From the NCBI GenBank assembly GCA_026874595.1, contig CM049316.1:68720676-68784675 (forward strand): 64,000 bases of DNA, read 5' to 3'. Under the pieces are notes generated by a model. It was not told where the DNA came from. It searched no databases and saw only the letters and a list, made by a program, of their open reading frames with translations. Within the stretch, counting starts at the first letter, position 1; every line of letters starts with the position of its first letter. Of the stretch, positions 35,520 through 49,031 are shown one piece after another. The position numbers and the translations under genes are program-made. This DNA comes from Sipunculus nudus (Eukaryota > Annelida > Sipuncula > Golfingiida > Sipunculidae).

Positions 35520-37828
35520 TTAGCGAACCTTTGAGCTTATGCGATGGTGTGGCGTCGTCCGGCGTCCGTCGTCCGTCGTCTGTACGTTAACCATACTATC
35601 TTGAAAACGGCAAGAATTAGCATCACGATATTTTATGCATAAAATTAGTCATCTAAAAAACTCTATCGGATTTTGCTTATTTTTTGGCTAACTGCATTTT
35701 CTTAGATTTTATAGGAAAAAAGCTAAAAAAAGCTTAAAAAATCTTCCTCTCCGAATCTGTTCAGCCAAATTGTCCAATATTTCACAGAAATGATTCCTGG
35801 AACAATCTCTCTCAAGTTTGTTCGAATGGTTTAAGTTCAGTGATTTTTGGACGAGTTACAGGAAGTTGAACTTAGTCATCTGTCCAAAAAAGCATAATAA
35901 AATTACAATCTCAGAAATGGATTGAGATATCATCACCAAATTTTATGCCAATGTTGGTCACATGAGTAATATCTGAAATTGAGGTATTGGTGGCGCCAAC
36001 TGAATGGGCCTTTTTGTACGGGGGTCATCAGTGCCAGTATCATACTGACAGCTACAAATAACTTCTTCTCTGAAAAGATATGGCCAAATTGTTTAATAAC
36101 GCAAAGAAATGATCCTAGGGTAGAGCTTTCTGAAGTTTGTTCAAATGGTCTCAGTTCAGTGACTTTTGGCTAAATTATGGGAAGCTGAATTTAGTCATAT
36201 GCCATAACAGCCTATTTTAGCTTAGTGGCTTCAAAAATCTTCTTCTCAAAAACCACTGGGCCAAATTCTTAAATCTCACACATTAATTATCCTTAGATGT
36301 TGATAATTCAAGTTTGTTCAAATGGTCTCAATTCAGTGACTTTTGGCTGAGTTATGGGAAGCTGAATTTAGTCATATGCCATAACAGCCCGTGTTAGCTA
36401 AGTGACTATAGGAATGAATTTTGGCTGAATTATGGAGATTGAATTGAGTCATTTTACCATATATGTTAGCCGTGAAGCAGATACATCTAGCCTAGCACCA
36501 GTTTATCAGCATCCATTACATCATGCCTCTAGACATTTAGATTTCAGGTTATCTATGAAATATTGACAAGAATGTTTTTAAAAGCTTTTTAAAAATGTAG
36601 ATTTATGATATAACATATCATCTGTACACTAACTCATAATTTCTCAGGAATAGCAGGAGCTACCATCCCCAAATTTTATGCAATTATCTGTTACATATCA
36701 AATGTTGATGGATTCAGCTTATTTTTGCTTAGATTTTACAGGGAAAAAGCTGAAAAAAACTTTAAAATTCTTCTTCTTGTAAAAGGTCCAGCCAAATTGT
36801 TCAATATTTAACAGAAATGATTCCAGAGGCGAGCCCTCTCAAGTTTGTTCAAATGGTTTGTGTTGGATAAATATTAGCAGAGTTACATAACAGGCCAAGA
36901 TTGTGTATGTTTCTTGAATAGGTTGAGAATTGCCAACTGTTTCAGATTTGGAAACAGATCAAGAGTTCATTCAGTGCAGCCAAATATGGGTCAACAGTTA
37001 AATCAGTGCAGCCAAGCACAAGGCATGTGATCACCCCATGGGCAGCATGTGATCATCGCATGGGTATCATGTGATCACCTGATGAGTATCATGTGATCAC
37101 CTCATGGGTGTCATGCCACTCAGGGCTGCATATGGAGCCAATCTGTGAGCTTATGCAATTGTGTGGCTACTATTTCAGATTTGGCAATAGGCAAAAGGTC
37201 AGCCTGGATTTATTTATAGCTTTGGCAGACTGCCAACTGTGTCAGATTATGCAACAGGTCAAGAGTTCACTCAGTGCAGCCAGGTACAGGTCAAAAGTTT
37301 ACTCAGTCTAGCCAGGTGCAAGTCAAGAGTTACCCAGTGCAGTAGCCTGAGCCAATAATTTGTCACAGTACACTCGGGGCAACAGCCTTTCTAAACTAAG
37401 CCTGGTCAGCCCCGTGCATCAGACCTAAGGTAAGTTTGATGTATTGGCCTGATATTCTGACCTGTCTATGTGTCTTTAATGGCTTTCTCATTCACAAGAC
37501 AGGTGTCGCCATCTACAATGACTTTTGCAAAGTGTATGTGCCTGCTTAATTCTACGGTGGAATTTGATATATCAGCCTGAAATTGGGCATATTTACACAT
37601 GTCAAAAAGCTTTGTCGTATACAAGACTGGTGGTGCCACCTACAATAATTTTTGTGTTGTGTGCACCCATGCCAGAATTTCAGCAGTGATGTTTGTGTAT
37701 TGCTTCTTGTTCAAAATGTTTAGTACTTGTATAGTTCATATATATGAAAAGTAGTGGCACAGCATTGAAGTGTTATACCTGGTGTATATCCATATGCACA
37801 GGTTCGCATTAGGCCTGTAGGCCTTGTT
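35517..37828 (+). mobile_element. Family A Helitron-like element, full ends (A7)
   Basis: Starts TTTTAGCGAACCTTTGAGC and ends CACAGGTTCGCATTAGGCCTGTAGGCCTTGTT. It contains the GTGATCACC(C/T)CATGGG minisatellite (about 37020-37115) and the GTCAAGAGTTCACTCAGTGC repeats (37200-37330). The family B site is unoccupied (AATAA^TTTTTGTGTTG at 37648/37649). Confidence 0.72.
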
Positions 37829-39476
37829 TTTTAATATAAGCATTTGAAAAGCTAAGAGGAAATGGCCCTGCTATTTTGTGATAATCAAATACTAAATATA
37901 TGAATGCAAGACAAATACTGCATGTATACTTTTATGGAGTACATCAAAGATGCAGGAGCCTCTCATGATCAAATATTCGTAAAACTGTCAGTATTTCAAC
38001 TATGTGAAAGTGATATATGTTCAAAATACCCACTAAAAATATGTGAAACCCTGCACAACGTTTCGCACACGTCAAGTTTCAGTCTTTATCTACAAGGATA
38101 CTTGATTTTGCAGACTACCTACTATTTTAGATTAGCAACAGGCCAAGAGTTAAGTCAGTGAAGTAGCCACACCTGGTAGGCCTACATTAGGTATGCATGA
38201 CTTGGGGCAGCTGTCTTGATCAGCTGTGCTAGGGTTCCTCTCCCTGAATTAACAGGATGCATAAATAATTGTGGCTCAATGCAAGGCTTGAAGAGGAACT
38301 TGTGCTGTCATTTAGCTGTTGCATTAGAACTGCTATAGATATCGCATTTCATGTTTTGTTCAGTATTGTGATATATTTTGCGTAAATTACGTCCTTACGT
38401 ATTTTTCTGGGGTGATTTGACATAAAAGCCTGAAATTTTAATGTCCATACATCTCGGATAGTTTTGTAGTATACAACACTGATTGCGCCACCTGCAATTT
38501 ATATTTGCAAAGTGTGTGTTCCTGCTTAAATCTCGGGAGTGATTTGACATATTAGCCTGACATTGTTCATGTCCATACATCTTGGATAGTTTTATCGTAT
38601 TCTAAAATGATGGCAGCACCTACAATTTGTTATTGGTTGCCTGCATCTATGCACATATCGCCAGTAGCATGACGTATATGTCTGTATTTTTGCATGTCAG
38701 CACACATGTAAAAGAACTGAAATGGATTATCTAATATATGTCACTGAATCTGTAAAAGGTTACTACATTTATTTTTCTTGTAGAGCTTTTGATAATGAAT
38801 TCCATAATATGGGTTTTCGTAGATAAATTATTTTTGCAGCAATTAAATTCGAACTATAGCCAGTTGGAGTTAAAAAGAAATAAAGATAATCTGACCTGAG
38901 GTTATTTAAGTACATAAACACAAGAAATATTAGAAGTGAAAAATACTCATTGACTGTTATTTGCATACCATTTTCAGGTTTATATTATTATTGAAAATGC
39001 AGCTTTCAGTTATAAAGGCTGACCATCTAGCTCCAGTGACAGTAGCTGGGTATTTAGAGGTGATTTTAACCCAGAATCAAGAAACGGTAAGTTTTCATAT
39101 AGTCTCTTGGTATATTCCAGGGTAAATTTTAAAAATGAGGCATAGCAAGCGTCTAGTGGAAATACAAATGGCTTGCATGGATCGTTTAACAATTTCTGGC
39201 CATCTACCATCATGTTACAGAACAATCATAGGGTTTGGAGCCTTCACTTCTGCACACAAACAAAATGGAAAAGAGGAATAAAAAAAAACAACATGAGATA
39301 AAATGTGTAAGTATATAATCATATTACTGTTTAGATTTATTTTAGAAATTTTCAGTCTGACACTCTTAACATTTACATTATAGACAATATCTTGCTAAGC
39401 TTTTCTTTCTTCACAAAATTTCAACAAATACAACAAAACTAGATTCTCTTTAAGTCAAAAGGAACCTTTAGAACTG

Positions 39477-39479
<3 letters not shown>
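37829..39479. other. Intergenic, nothing firmly recognised
   Basis: Short pieces resemble the A body (TTTGACATATTAGCCTGACATTG near 38540). No repeat ends and no convincing exon seen. Confidence 0.4.

Positions 39480-39535
<56 letters not shown>
39480..39535. repeat. (TA)n microsatellite
   Basis: Uninterrupted TA dinucleotide run of about 56 bp. Confidence 0.98.
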
Positions 39536-39537
<2 letters not shown>

Positions 39538-40630
39538 CAGACAAGATAGTTATAATTTTTCTTCTTTCTATTCCATATGGGAATAACATTACAATAACAG
39601 TGCATTGAGAAACATGAAAATATTTATTTACATAAAACGTCATATTTTATCTATTTGTGTGTGTGTGTATACTCAAATAATCGAACATTAAATAAATTTG
39701 AGTTAACAAACATAACACTTGCCAGTAGTTGACTGGTATAAGAGTAAGCAGCATTTTTTTTTTTTTTGGGGGGGGGGCGCCCCTTTGCGCCCCCCTATAA
39801 ATACGCCCCTGTACACACGACTTGTGACGCAATCTACAATATTTTTTTGCGCCATGTATGTGCCTGCTTATTTCTCACGGGGGATTTGAAATACACAGGG
39901 CTTGCCGGTAAATATATATACCAAGGCGGTATATGTCACTGGCATTTCCGGAGATACAATGATGGACAATAGCCCCTCTGGCAAATAAGTGGAATTTTAA
40001 TATGTAATATATGAACATAAAATAAATGCCTTATTGTCTGTGTTTTATTACTGTCACAAAGATCTACAAACTGCAAAGACCCACGATATGTTGAGAACTG
40101 CTCAATACAGATAAAATGGGATTTGTCTGCAACGGCAGACTACAGCAGCAGAAGACTACAACAGTGCATTGCAAAATTGCAGTCATTGTATGATAACAGT
40201 TTTGAAATAATTTTAGCAGGAGGAACAATATATTTCTCTGGGGTTTATGTTAATTTAAGTGAATCAATGGTATCCTCTCATTCTGCCGATTTTCATGTTG
40301 CCGAATCCCAGAATATAATTGCTTTTTATAGTAAAACTTCAGCTATATAAATCGACCGCATGACTGACCGTCTGGTTGAGTTGGTTTCGTTAAGAAGAGA
40401 TGCGTGATAGTTCCAGCAAAGCCTATTAGATTGTCCCGATAAAATAATTTTTGCAATTTAGTGCATGGTGTTTGTCTGTTTTACGGTTCGTATGCCTTTA
40501 CGTGTCTATAATCACCGAATGATGCATATCCCATGAGACCAGTTGAAAGGGACGGCGTTTCTGGACGGCATATACCAGGGAGACACCCCTTATCACCTAT
40601 TTTATATTGTTTTGTTCACAATTGCACCAA
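39536..40630. other. Intergenic with one hAT-like terminus
   Basis: The segment at about 39755-39812 (T run, G run, GCGCCCC..., ACGCCCCTG) looks like one end of a CAGGGGCGT-type MITE read on the minus strand. I found no matching partner end. The rest shows nothing recognisable. Confidence 0.4.
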
Positions 40631-43600
40631 TTTTTAGCTCAGCTGACTCTAAGTCATCTGAGCTGTAGTCGTGGTCCATTGTCCGTCGTCCGTCCGTCTG
40701 TCCGGATGTCCGTCCGTAAGACTGGCACGTTTCGACACCATTGGACCTATGAATCTTATATTCGGCATACAGTTAGATGTCCCAAAAATCTCCTACCATG
40801 CCGAAAATTGGGTCAATAGGACTTCGTTCCTTCGAGAAAAACCTCAATGTTTTTATTAGAAATCTATTTTTACACTTCAGGACTGCCTAATATCAAAACC
40901 ACACATCTGGTTTTCTTCATATTTACCATAAATATTCCTCTATATAGTTCCAATGTACATGCCAGAAATTAAGTCCGTATTATTTAATTTAAAAAAGTTA
41001 TGGGCCCAAACATAATGGACTTTGTAAAAAAATCAGGAAAGATATTTGGTCACTTAAGACCAAAAGTGTTAAAGGTAGGGACTTTTTTTCAGTAATACAA
41101 CTTTAAATAATCAAAATTTAATTGTATACCAAAAATTAGATCAAAATCTGTTAAATTTTTTTGAATATTGGCAAAAAATTAAAATTGGTACCTTAAATTT
41201 TGCCCAACTTTGGCCCAGGCACGTTTTTTTTTTCCTGTAATGAATGTGGATTTAATTTTCACAGCATGTACATTTAATCTGTTCAAATCTGAAATTTGAA
41301 AATAAAAGCTGCAAAATTAGGCTAGTTATTGAATTTTTGGAGGCTCTTGTTGTATTCCCTTACATTGTCAAGCAGTCCACTTTGATGACTGTAGGTCATT
41401 CAGTGCACATCTCTATGCTCCCCAGGCTGTTAGCATAACGTTAGATGTACCCAAAATCTCCTACCATACCGAATTTTGGGTCATTAGGACTTCGTTCCTT
41501 CGAGATATTAAGGAAAAACCTCCGTTTTCCATAAAAAAAGCCATTGTTACACTTCAAGGCTGCCTAATATCAAAACCACTGATCTGTTTTTGATCATATT
41601 TAGTATTCACATTCTTTAATACATTTTCTATGTACATACCAAAAATTAGTTCAGTTTTGGGTATTATTTTGAAGTTATTGGCCAAAATATTATGCAATTT
41701 TCTAAAAAAAATCGGGAAATATATTTACTCACCTAACATGAGAATAGCTGATCATAGAGGCTTTTTTCAGGGATATAACTTTATTTAATCAAGATTCAAT
41801 TGTTTACCCAAAATTAGATCTGAATTTTGCAAATTTTTTCAAGTTATTAGCATAAATAAAAAATCAATACCTTAAATTTTGTCCAACTTTGGCAATGGCA
41901 CGTTTTTTTCCCTGTAAGCACTGTTGATTTAATTTTCACAGCATATATACATAAGGATTTAATGTTTTAAAATCTGAAATTTCAAAGACATTGATTTGAA
42001 AGAATAGCTTTTATTCACGTTTTCATACACAATGTCAAGTGTTGTTTACATCTAGCCCACCTAGTAGTACAGCCTTCACTTGCATTATGTAACCCACCCC
42101 AGGCAGCTTGCCTTGGCTCAGCTTGGCCACTACCAGCAGGCTTCCCCTCTGCCCTGCACTCCCCCCCCCCCCCCAAGATGGTGCATAAACTAGATGAATG
42201 TTATTATTTTCTGTATTTGATTCATTCTTATTCTAGGCTATGCTACATTTTAGATTTTGTATTGTACCACCAGGGTTACAATGATTTAATTGTGTCCACA
42301 AAGTGGTGTATTGCTATGAAAGTGTGGATGTTCATCAGATAAGTTATTCCTTACTTCAGAAGAGTAAAACTTCACCAGTGTGATATTGACTATTAATTCC
42401 AGTAATAAATATTTTATTTTATCAAATTTACTGAATCTTTTATTTTGTTTTGGTGAATAAAATTAAGCATGTACTGAAAAGGAATATTCTTGTAGATGCC
42501 ATGTTGTGGCATTATTTTCTTTTAAATTCAGTTTAAACATTTAAGATTTTAAATTATAAAATATATGTGTATGCATAATATGACCCAATATGAGCTACAC
42601 TCTGGATATATAATGATTGCAATTTTTGCAACAATTCTAATATTTTAACTTATAGTTTCAGTTTTTTATTCTGTATATAGAATGATTGTAACTTATGCAA
42701 TAATTCTATTATTTTAACTTATATTTTCAGGTTTTTTTATTAAAAATTTTTAAAACCTGTGAATAAAAAAATGATTCAGATAAAAACTTGGAAAATGGAA
42801 AAAATGGATATGCTAAAAAAAATAGGCTTATATATAAACTTAAATGTATTGAAAGTGAAATTAAGGTATTAGTCCATTCTGTCCACTTGCCTGTCCATCT
42901 GTAAATTTTCATATGCATCACAGTATCTAAAAACTTTTACTGTTTTTCTTCATGACATTCTTGTCAGAGTATTAGTTTGCAATCATAAATTTAGAACTTT
43001 ACTATAACCAAGTAGGAGGGCCCCTTTCCTCTTAGCTTTTCATATTCTTATATAAATGAAAAACATTACAATAGAATATTTCTACATCCACCTTCGTGCT
43101 GCCCTCACCTTTCCCTTCTCCGAACCCCATCCCAAAGTCAGCCTCAGTAAGCAAGAACAAGAAGAATCAGATATATTCATACTTTAATATTTTGTATAAC
43201 TGTTCGTCCATAGGTACCTATGTACATGCCAGAAATTATGTCAATATTGTGTATAATGTAGACATAGTGGGCATCACAATAATGTACCTTGTCAAGACTA
43301 AAGAGATATTGTGTCATACAGTTACAAATTCATAAATCACTTCATCAGCATAGTTAATCATAACATCAAATCTGTCAAATTGAAAGCTTGCAGACTACCA
43401 TACACTTTAGATCCTTCAACAAATAGCCTTATCATCATTCTACTACTGCTTATTACTGCTGTCATTGCATTCATATTTGCTCAAATATGTCACAATTTTC
43501 AACCTCTCCTAAATAAATAAAAAATTAACCACTATATTTTACTCTATTGATCCATCAGTCAGGTAATTTCATTTATCATTTACTCACATATTACATAACA

Positions 43601-43729
43601 TTCCTTTATAATAGCCCAACATGTCCATGATATTCATAAGCTTTATCGACTCTATATAGTATCACAGTGGAGAAACATTTATAGTCCAATCACGATCGGC
43701 TGAGCGCCGTGACCCATGGGTCCCTTGTT
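40631..43729 (+). mobile_element. Family C Helitron-like element, full ends
   Basis: Starts TTTTTAGCTCAGCTGACTC with a GTCCGTCCGTCTGTCC run. It ends TCGGCTGAGC, GCCGTGACCCATGGGTCC, CTTGTTA. The inverted subterminal repeats (AGCTCAGCTGA; TCGGCTGAGC with one change) and the 3' hairpin match the ends at 13861 and 35519. About 3.1 kb with no coding frame. It contains two diverged copies of a block of about 700 bp (ACCTCAATGTTTTTATTAG and ACCTCCGTTTTCCATAAA regions). Confidence 0.68.
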
Positions 43730-43994
43730 AAATTATTTATTAACTTATCAATAATTTTCTCGTTACACAGATTTGGCTCATGTAATATATGGAATTAAAA
43801 ACTATGAACTTTTCCATCAACCTCCCATTGCCGGGATTTACCATATTCTATCCACAAAATTGTAATTTCCCTATGTCAGGGTTATCTGTTTATGACATTG
43901 AAAAATATAATGAATATAGATAGACATAAATAACATAAAATTATTATTTTAAAGGACTGCTATAACATGAAGTAATATGAAATGTAAAGGGAAT
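43730..43994. other. Short intergenic spacer
   Basis: AT-rich, nothing recognised. Confidence 0.4.
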
Positions 43995-44217
43995 GTCTGG
44001 TCAGCACTAGGTTAAGTCATTTAGACGTGTTAAGGGGCTAAAGGATAATCGACATAAGGCGAAGTTCAATAGCCTGCCACGACCCTTCTAGCTCCCTGTT
44101 TATCACGTGTAACTATCAGACTGGCAGTATAATATAAAGGACAGATATTTCGGCAACTTGGTAATTTAAACCTAAAGTTCTGTGTTGTTTTCTATTATCT
44201 GTTGGAAAAATCCTACA
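43995..44217 (+). repeat. 223-bp dispersed direct repeat, copy 1
   Basis: From GTCTGGTCAGCACTAGG to GGAAAAATCCTACA. A second copy of the same length lies at 49032-49254 in the same orientation, with roughly a dozen differences. No inverted ends or poly(A) tail seen. Confidence 0.85.
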
Positions 44218-44660
44218 TTTGGCGAGCGTTTGCCAGCTTGTAAATCTGAAATATTTACGAGCAGTGATTCGAACCTGCATTTTTGGCAATATTTGTTCTT
44301 CAAAATTAAAAAAATGAACTGCCACACAAAAAAGTTAGGTAGATAAATTAAAAAGAATGAAGATGAAGAAGACCACCCAATCAAGAAGTTCCAGATTCCC
44401 GGAAATACTACGGTATGTGAATTTGGTGTTTGTATTAAGTGTCATAGAGTAAAATATACCGTAGTACGTATCAAAAAGGGCCCTAAGAGGCTGGTTGAAT
44501 AGATTTGATGTAGATATCATGAGAAATCGGCCTCTGTTACCTTTTTAAGAGAATTGCCATAGCATAGGTAAGCGTTGCCGCTGTCCACCGACACGAACAT
44601 TTATAAAGTAGTAACGGAAACATGCCTGTACCTTATAAGATTGCTTATATTGGCAATAAC
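44218..44660. other. Intergenic, nothing recognised
   Basis: Short frames only, with no splice context. Confidence 0.35.
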
Positions 44661-45718
44661 CAGGGGCGTTAGCCAAGCCCCCCCCCCCCCCCGCCCCGGT
44701 CGCATCCAGTACTCGTCGTCCTATATATATATTTGCATTAAATCAGTGGCGGATATATGCTATCATTGGCGGATCCAGGGGGGGGGGGAGGGTTTCGGCG
44801 CGCGGCCCCCCGTTAAGCTGCAAATTCTCTCATTTTATCCAATTTCCGATTTTCGTTTTTCATATTTCTTACTATTAATCAACAATTAGACTTTATTCAA
44901 GTTATCTGCAGTTACAATTTCTTTCAAATTTATTAGTTGAATATACGGATATTTATGAATTGCTGCAGAACAACTGCAGATCGATCGAGCACCGGGCCCT
45001 GGTTGGGGTCGACCGTGAACAATCTTGCGGCTCCTCTGGTGATACCGGTACTCGAACTCGCGATCTGTGCTGAGCTCTTAGAAGTCCTGTGTGCTGTCGA
45101 GACCACGGAACCCGGTAGAATGCAAATTTTAACATAATAATTCAGCTGATCAGTTATTTCACCACGAGCATTACATTTAAAAGATAATATTTTGATAGTT
45201 ACAAACGTGATTGCGCTTTTGCGCCATTGACTCGTTTGAAAACGATTAAAAATTTTATATCCTAATTTTAAAGAAATATAAATATTAAATATTGACTCTC
45301 TCTACAGTTTGACTACATAACGCAAAGACATTAGGGAACAGTTTTTCAGGAACAGGAAATCCTCATTTTTTGTGAAAAATAGCCTAAAATGTCCTGTTAA
45401 CTATTTATATTAAAAAATCTCCCAATATGTAAGGGGAAACCCCCTCCCATACCCTCTCCATGTACCTGTAACTAACCTTATTTAAACCATGGTTCATAAT
45501 TGAAAATAAAAAAATATATATTTTCAAATACTTAAATAAATAAAGTATAGTAAAAATTATAATAATAATATTTTACATATATATACTTAAATTGTATATA
45601 TAACCGTTTTCATATTACCCATACATGCATATTAGCGCCCCCCTCCCCCGTTTACGAATTTCTTGATCCGCCACTGATGATGGCCCCCTCCCCTCCCTCA
45701 ATCCTGGCTACGCCCCTG
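44661..45718. mobile_element. hAT-like MITE with CAGGGGCG ends and a second MITE nested inside
   Basis: Outer ends: CAGGGGCGTTAGCC at 44661 and GGCTACGCCCCTG ending at 45718, inverted. They are flanked by an ATAAC direct repeat (44656-44660 and 45719-45723). Inner ends: CAGTGGCGGAT (44744-44754) and ATCCGCCACTG (45666-45676), exact inverted repeats. Both end types are typical of hAT-derived MITEs. C and G runs flank the ends. No transposase frame. Confidence 0.68.
45010..45118 (-). mobile_element. Possible tRNA-derived SINE head (degenerate)
   Basis: On the minus strand, TGGTCTCGACAGC resembles a pol III A box and GAGTTCGAGTACC resembles a B box about 40 nt later. It cannot fold as a normal tRNA, so I read it as a SINE relic inside the MITE. 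Weak. Confidence 0.35.
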
Positions 45719-45821
45719 ATAACCATGATTAGCAATGAGGCTAGAAATATTGACTTGCCCTAGTTAACGTGAAAAATGGCCCTAAGTAGCTGGTAATATA
45801 GAATTGCTGTAAATGACATGA

Positions 45822-46173
45822 GAAATGGCCCTAAGTGGCTAGAAATAGGGAACTGCTGTAGTTCAATGGCATGAAAAATTACCTCAGCGCTCGAAAGGTT
45901 CAAACATGTGTCGACATAGGGCGAACCGGTATAGTAGTAGCCTGCCGCGATAGTTTGAAAACTTTCCAATAGCGCTCAAATGAGGACTGGCTGTATAGAA
46001 ATGGCCCTCAGTGGCTGGAAATAGGGAACTGCTGTAGTTCAATGGCATGAAAAATGACCTCAGCGCTCGAAAGGTTCATATATGTGTCGACATAAGGCGA
46101 ACCTGTATAGAAGTAGCCTGTAGCGATAGTTCGAAAACTTTCCAATAGCGCTCAAACGAGGACTGGCTGTATA
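45822..46173 (+). repeat. 176-bp tandem duplication
   Basis: Units start at 45822 and 45998 (GAAATGGCCCT(A/C)AGTGGCT(A/G)G) and are about 90 percent identical. A shorter, more diverged third unit lies just left (about 45772). The block 'AAGGCGAACYTGTATAG..GTAGCCTG' echoes the 223-bp repeats nearby. Confidence 0.85.
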
Positions 46174-49031
46174 ACTAAAGATATACGAAAAACTGTGCCT
46201 TCTGGCAACCCCTGTGTAAAGAATGACACAAGTGTTGTGTCAAAGATCGGCCAGCAGGTAGGCCTATATTGTGAGAAAATGTACTAAAGTATTGTACTAC
46301 TTGACACAGGTATGTGCCACTATTGTTTTGATGTACATGAAATGTAGAAACTGTAGAAAATGTTACTTTGAGTGTATTAAGGGCCAGGTAAGGCAGCATG
46401 AACTAAAGGTATAGAGATATAGCAGTGTGCTAATTAAATTAATGAAAAATTTGATGTTTACTGGTTGTTATGTCAAGTAACCTTTAATATGTGTATGTAT
46501 ATATAAATTGTAAGGCTCTTTAATCCTATTTTCGCAATGCAGAAATTTATAACTGTTATTGTAAAAGGGGGACAGGCAATCGTTCATTTATTAAGTATTC
46601 CGATTAAGTGCTACATATATACGTATAGATAGAGTGATAAAGTGCAGACCCTTTAGCTTAAAGTTGACATAAAAACGACTAACTAAGCAAAATATTGTTA
46701 TTTTAATATGTCCCATTATTTATCCATATAACAATCATTAAAATAAATAAATGATAAAGTAAGCATATAATACAGTATAAAAATAAAAATATTCTAAATT
46801 TTTGTATATCTTTATTAGATCTATTAGGCTGGTTTCAAGGGTTTAATATAGTGTTTATACAATTTATAACCTTTTAAATATGTGAGCACATACGCCTCAA
46901 AATAATAATTAAACAGATTGATCTTTGAAAAAAAATCACATCTAAGGAAACCACTAAGAGTGTGTGCACTCGAAACTGAATAACTATATATAGGCTGACC
47001 CTGTAAAAAGTCATGAATGCGAACGCCCGTGAATTTTCTGTCATTCCCTTAACCCATAAGGGAAAAGCTTATTAAAGAGTACACTATAAGTACACTATAA
47101 AATAAAAATTTAATAAGGTACATTCCATAGTTATTGAAATGCTTAAGATCATAATTTATTTAACAAATAATTTTTGATGTTAGAACAAAAATAAAACCAG
47201 TAATTTTTCATTTTAAAATGAATTTTATCAACAGATTAAAAGCGAGAATCAAAATCCAATAGCATCTACCTAAAAAAGAATTAAAAACACCAAAAAAGTA
47301 AAAAAAGGTACAACTCTAAGACTTAAATGGATAACCTATAATTTGATACTAAGTGCAGGTGTAGAATTTGTTGTTTAAGGGCCAAGGTCAGTACGCTTTA
47401 GATTCGAATCGTAATGGGTATTTTTGTGTGGTTAAAATCAATCATCTAAACCTTTAATGAAAACTCTTAAATGGTAAATAATAAACAAGACATAGTTGTT
47501 TCAATTATAAAAGTTGTTTGAATAATATATATTTAATTAACGTACCTAGTTCTCTCTGATATACATTTTAAATATATTTGTTTTGTCTAGAAAATAAAGT
47601 CCCTAGTTAATACCTGTGGCAACTGACAGAGGTATTTATCACATGTCCAGTCACAAGTATATTGCACAGTGATATAATACAAGTCACAAGTTCAGGCATA
47701 TTTGTGGAGCCTACACACTGGTATCAGATGATGTAACACACAACGGGCCACCAGCCTTTCTGACTCCCAAACACTCATCACTGACCTCACTGTCCGAGAT
47801 ACTAACAGAGACCTTCAATGGGCACCATAGACACCCTAATTGATAACAGGTCTGATATCTACCAAACACCTGGACTTATGTCATGTCTCTGTTGAATAAG
47901 CAGTCAGCTGTCAAAACGGTTATCAGATACATTAGCTTGTGCACCTATTGAGTGTCAGGACAGACTGATTAAATCTAGTAATCCCAGATTAGTTTAATCT
48001 GGCTGAGAAGTATGCATGTTTGGTGACTGTCAAGGGTGTTTAAGGTGGCATTTACGAAAGAGGAAACATATTGTAATATTTGGGGATGCCATTAACCATA
48101 TTTTACACAGTTTAGTAATTTGAACAACATAGGACATTTAAAATAAACAGCACATTTCTATTTCTAGTAGTATACATTTTTAATTACTGGATATCAATAT
48201 TTAATGTAAGCAAATAAATCTATTAAAAACAGATATGTTAATTGAGGAATTATACCCAATATATATTTGTTAGCTTGTTGTTAGTTAGTTCACTCTCTCG
48301 CATTAAAGAATTGAATAAATAGTGTGATATTTTATTCAAAATTCGACCAACTGTTCTGTTGGTCACTTGGGATACAGTTGATGTTGCCTAGCAGCAGTGC
48401 TCCTAGCATATATATTCAAATAATTATAACAATAAAATAAATAAAAACCTGCCAATGGACTTGCCACATGGTGCAAAGTTATAATGAAAAGACATTTAAA
48501 TGCTACATGTTCAGTGATTTATGTGTAAGACTGTCATATATTTCGTGCGATGCTGACACAGTGCAGCCAATTTGGACATTATGCAAAATATTTTGCAAAC
48601 ATTAATGTTTTACATATGCATGCAATGCGATTCTATGTTGTTATCATTCCATTACTATCTGATGTGTTTATTTGAATAAACTTACCAATACACAAAATTG
48701 TGGAGGGGGAACAGATTAGGATATTACAGTTATATAAGATAAATACTGCCAGACCTGTCAGGTCCAAGCACAATTACAAGCTCATAGTTTTTGCCTCTAT
48801 ACGGCCAAGATGTCTTCTTTATTTAAAAACAAAAAAAAATCGTTTTTTTTTCAAATAAGGGGGGGGGGAGAAGAAGACATCAGGCCTACTACCCGTCAGC
48901 TATCAGTATTTGGACCAGCTCATTAATAGGCCACCCATATTGTAAAGTAGGCTTGCCCACGCCCGGGAATGTTCAGGTCTCCTCACTCTACTGCGTGCGC
49001 TTGAATGATGCAGACGTGGGCCACGGCCCGC
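46174..49031. other. Long AT-rich intergenic stretch, nothing recognised
   Basis: No exon, RNA gene or repeat ends seen. 47600-48060 is less AT-rich than its surroundings and carries a TAATCCCAGATTAG / TTTAATCTGG inverted pair near 47980. Its role is unknown. Confidence 0.4.

Noticed and set aside
39010-39225. Minus-strand frame of 71 codons, and an overlapping + strand exon-like stretch ending at a GTAAGT donor (about 39062-39087)
   Set aside because: The + reading has an upstream in-frame stop and no partner exon; the minus reading has no recognised motif.
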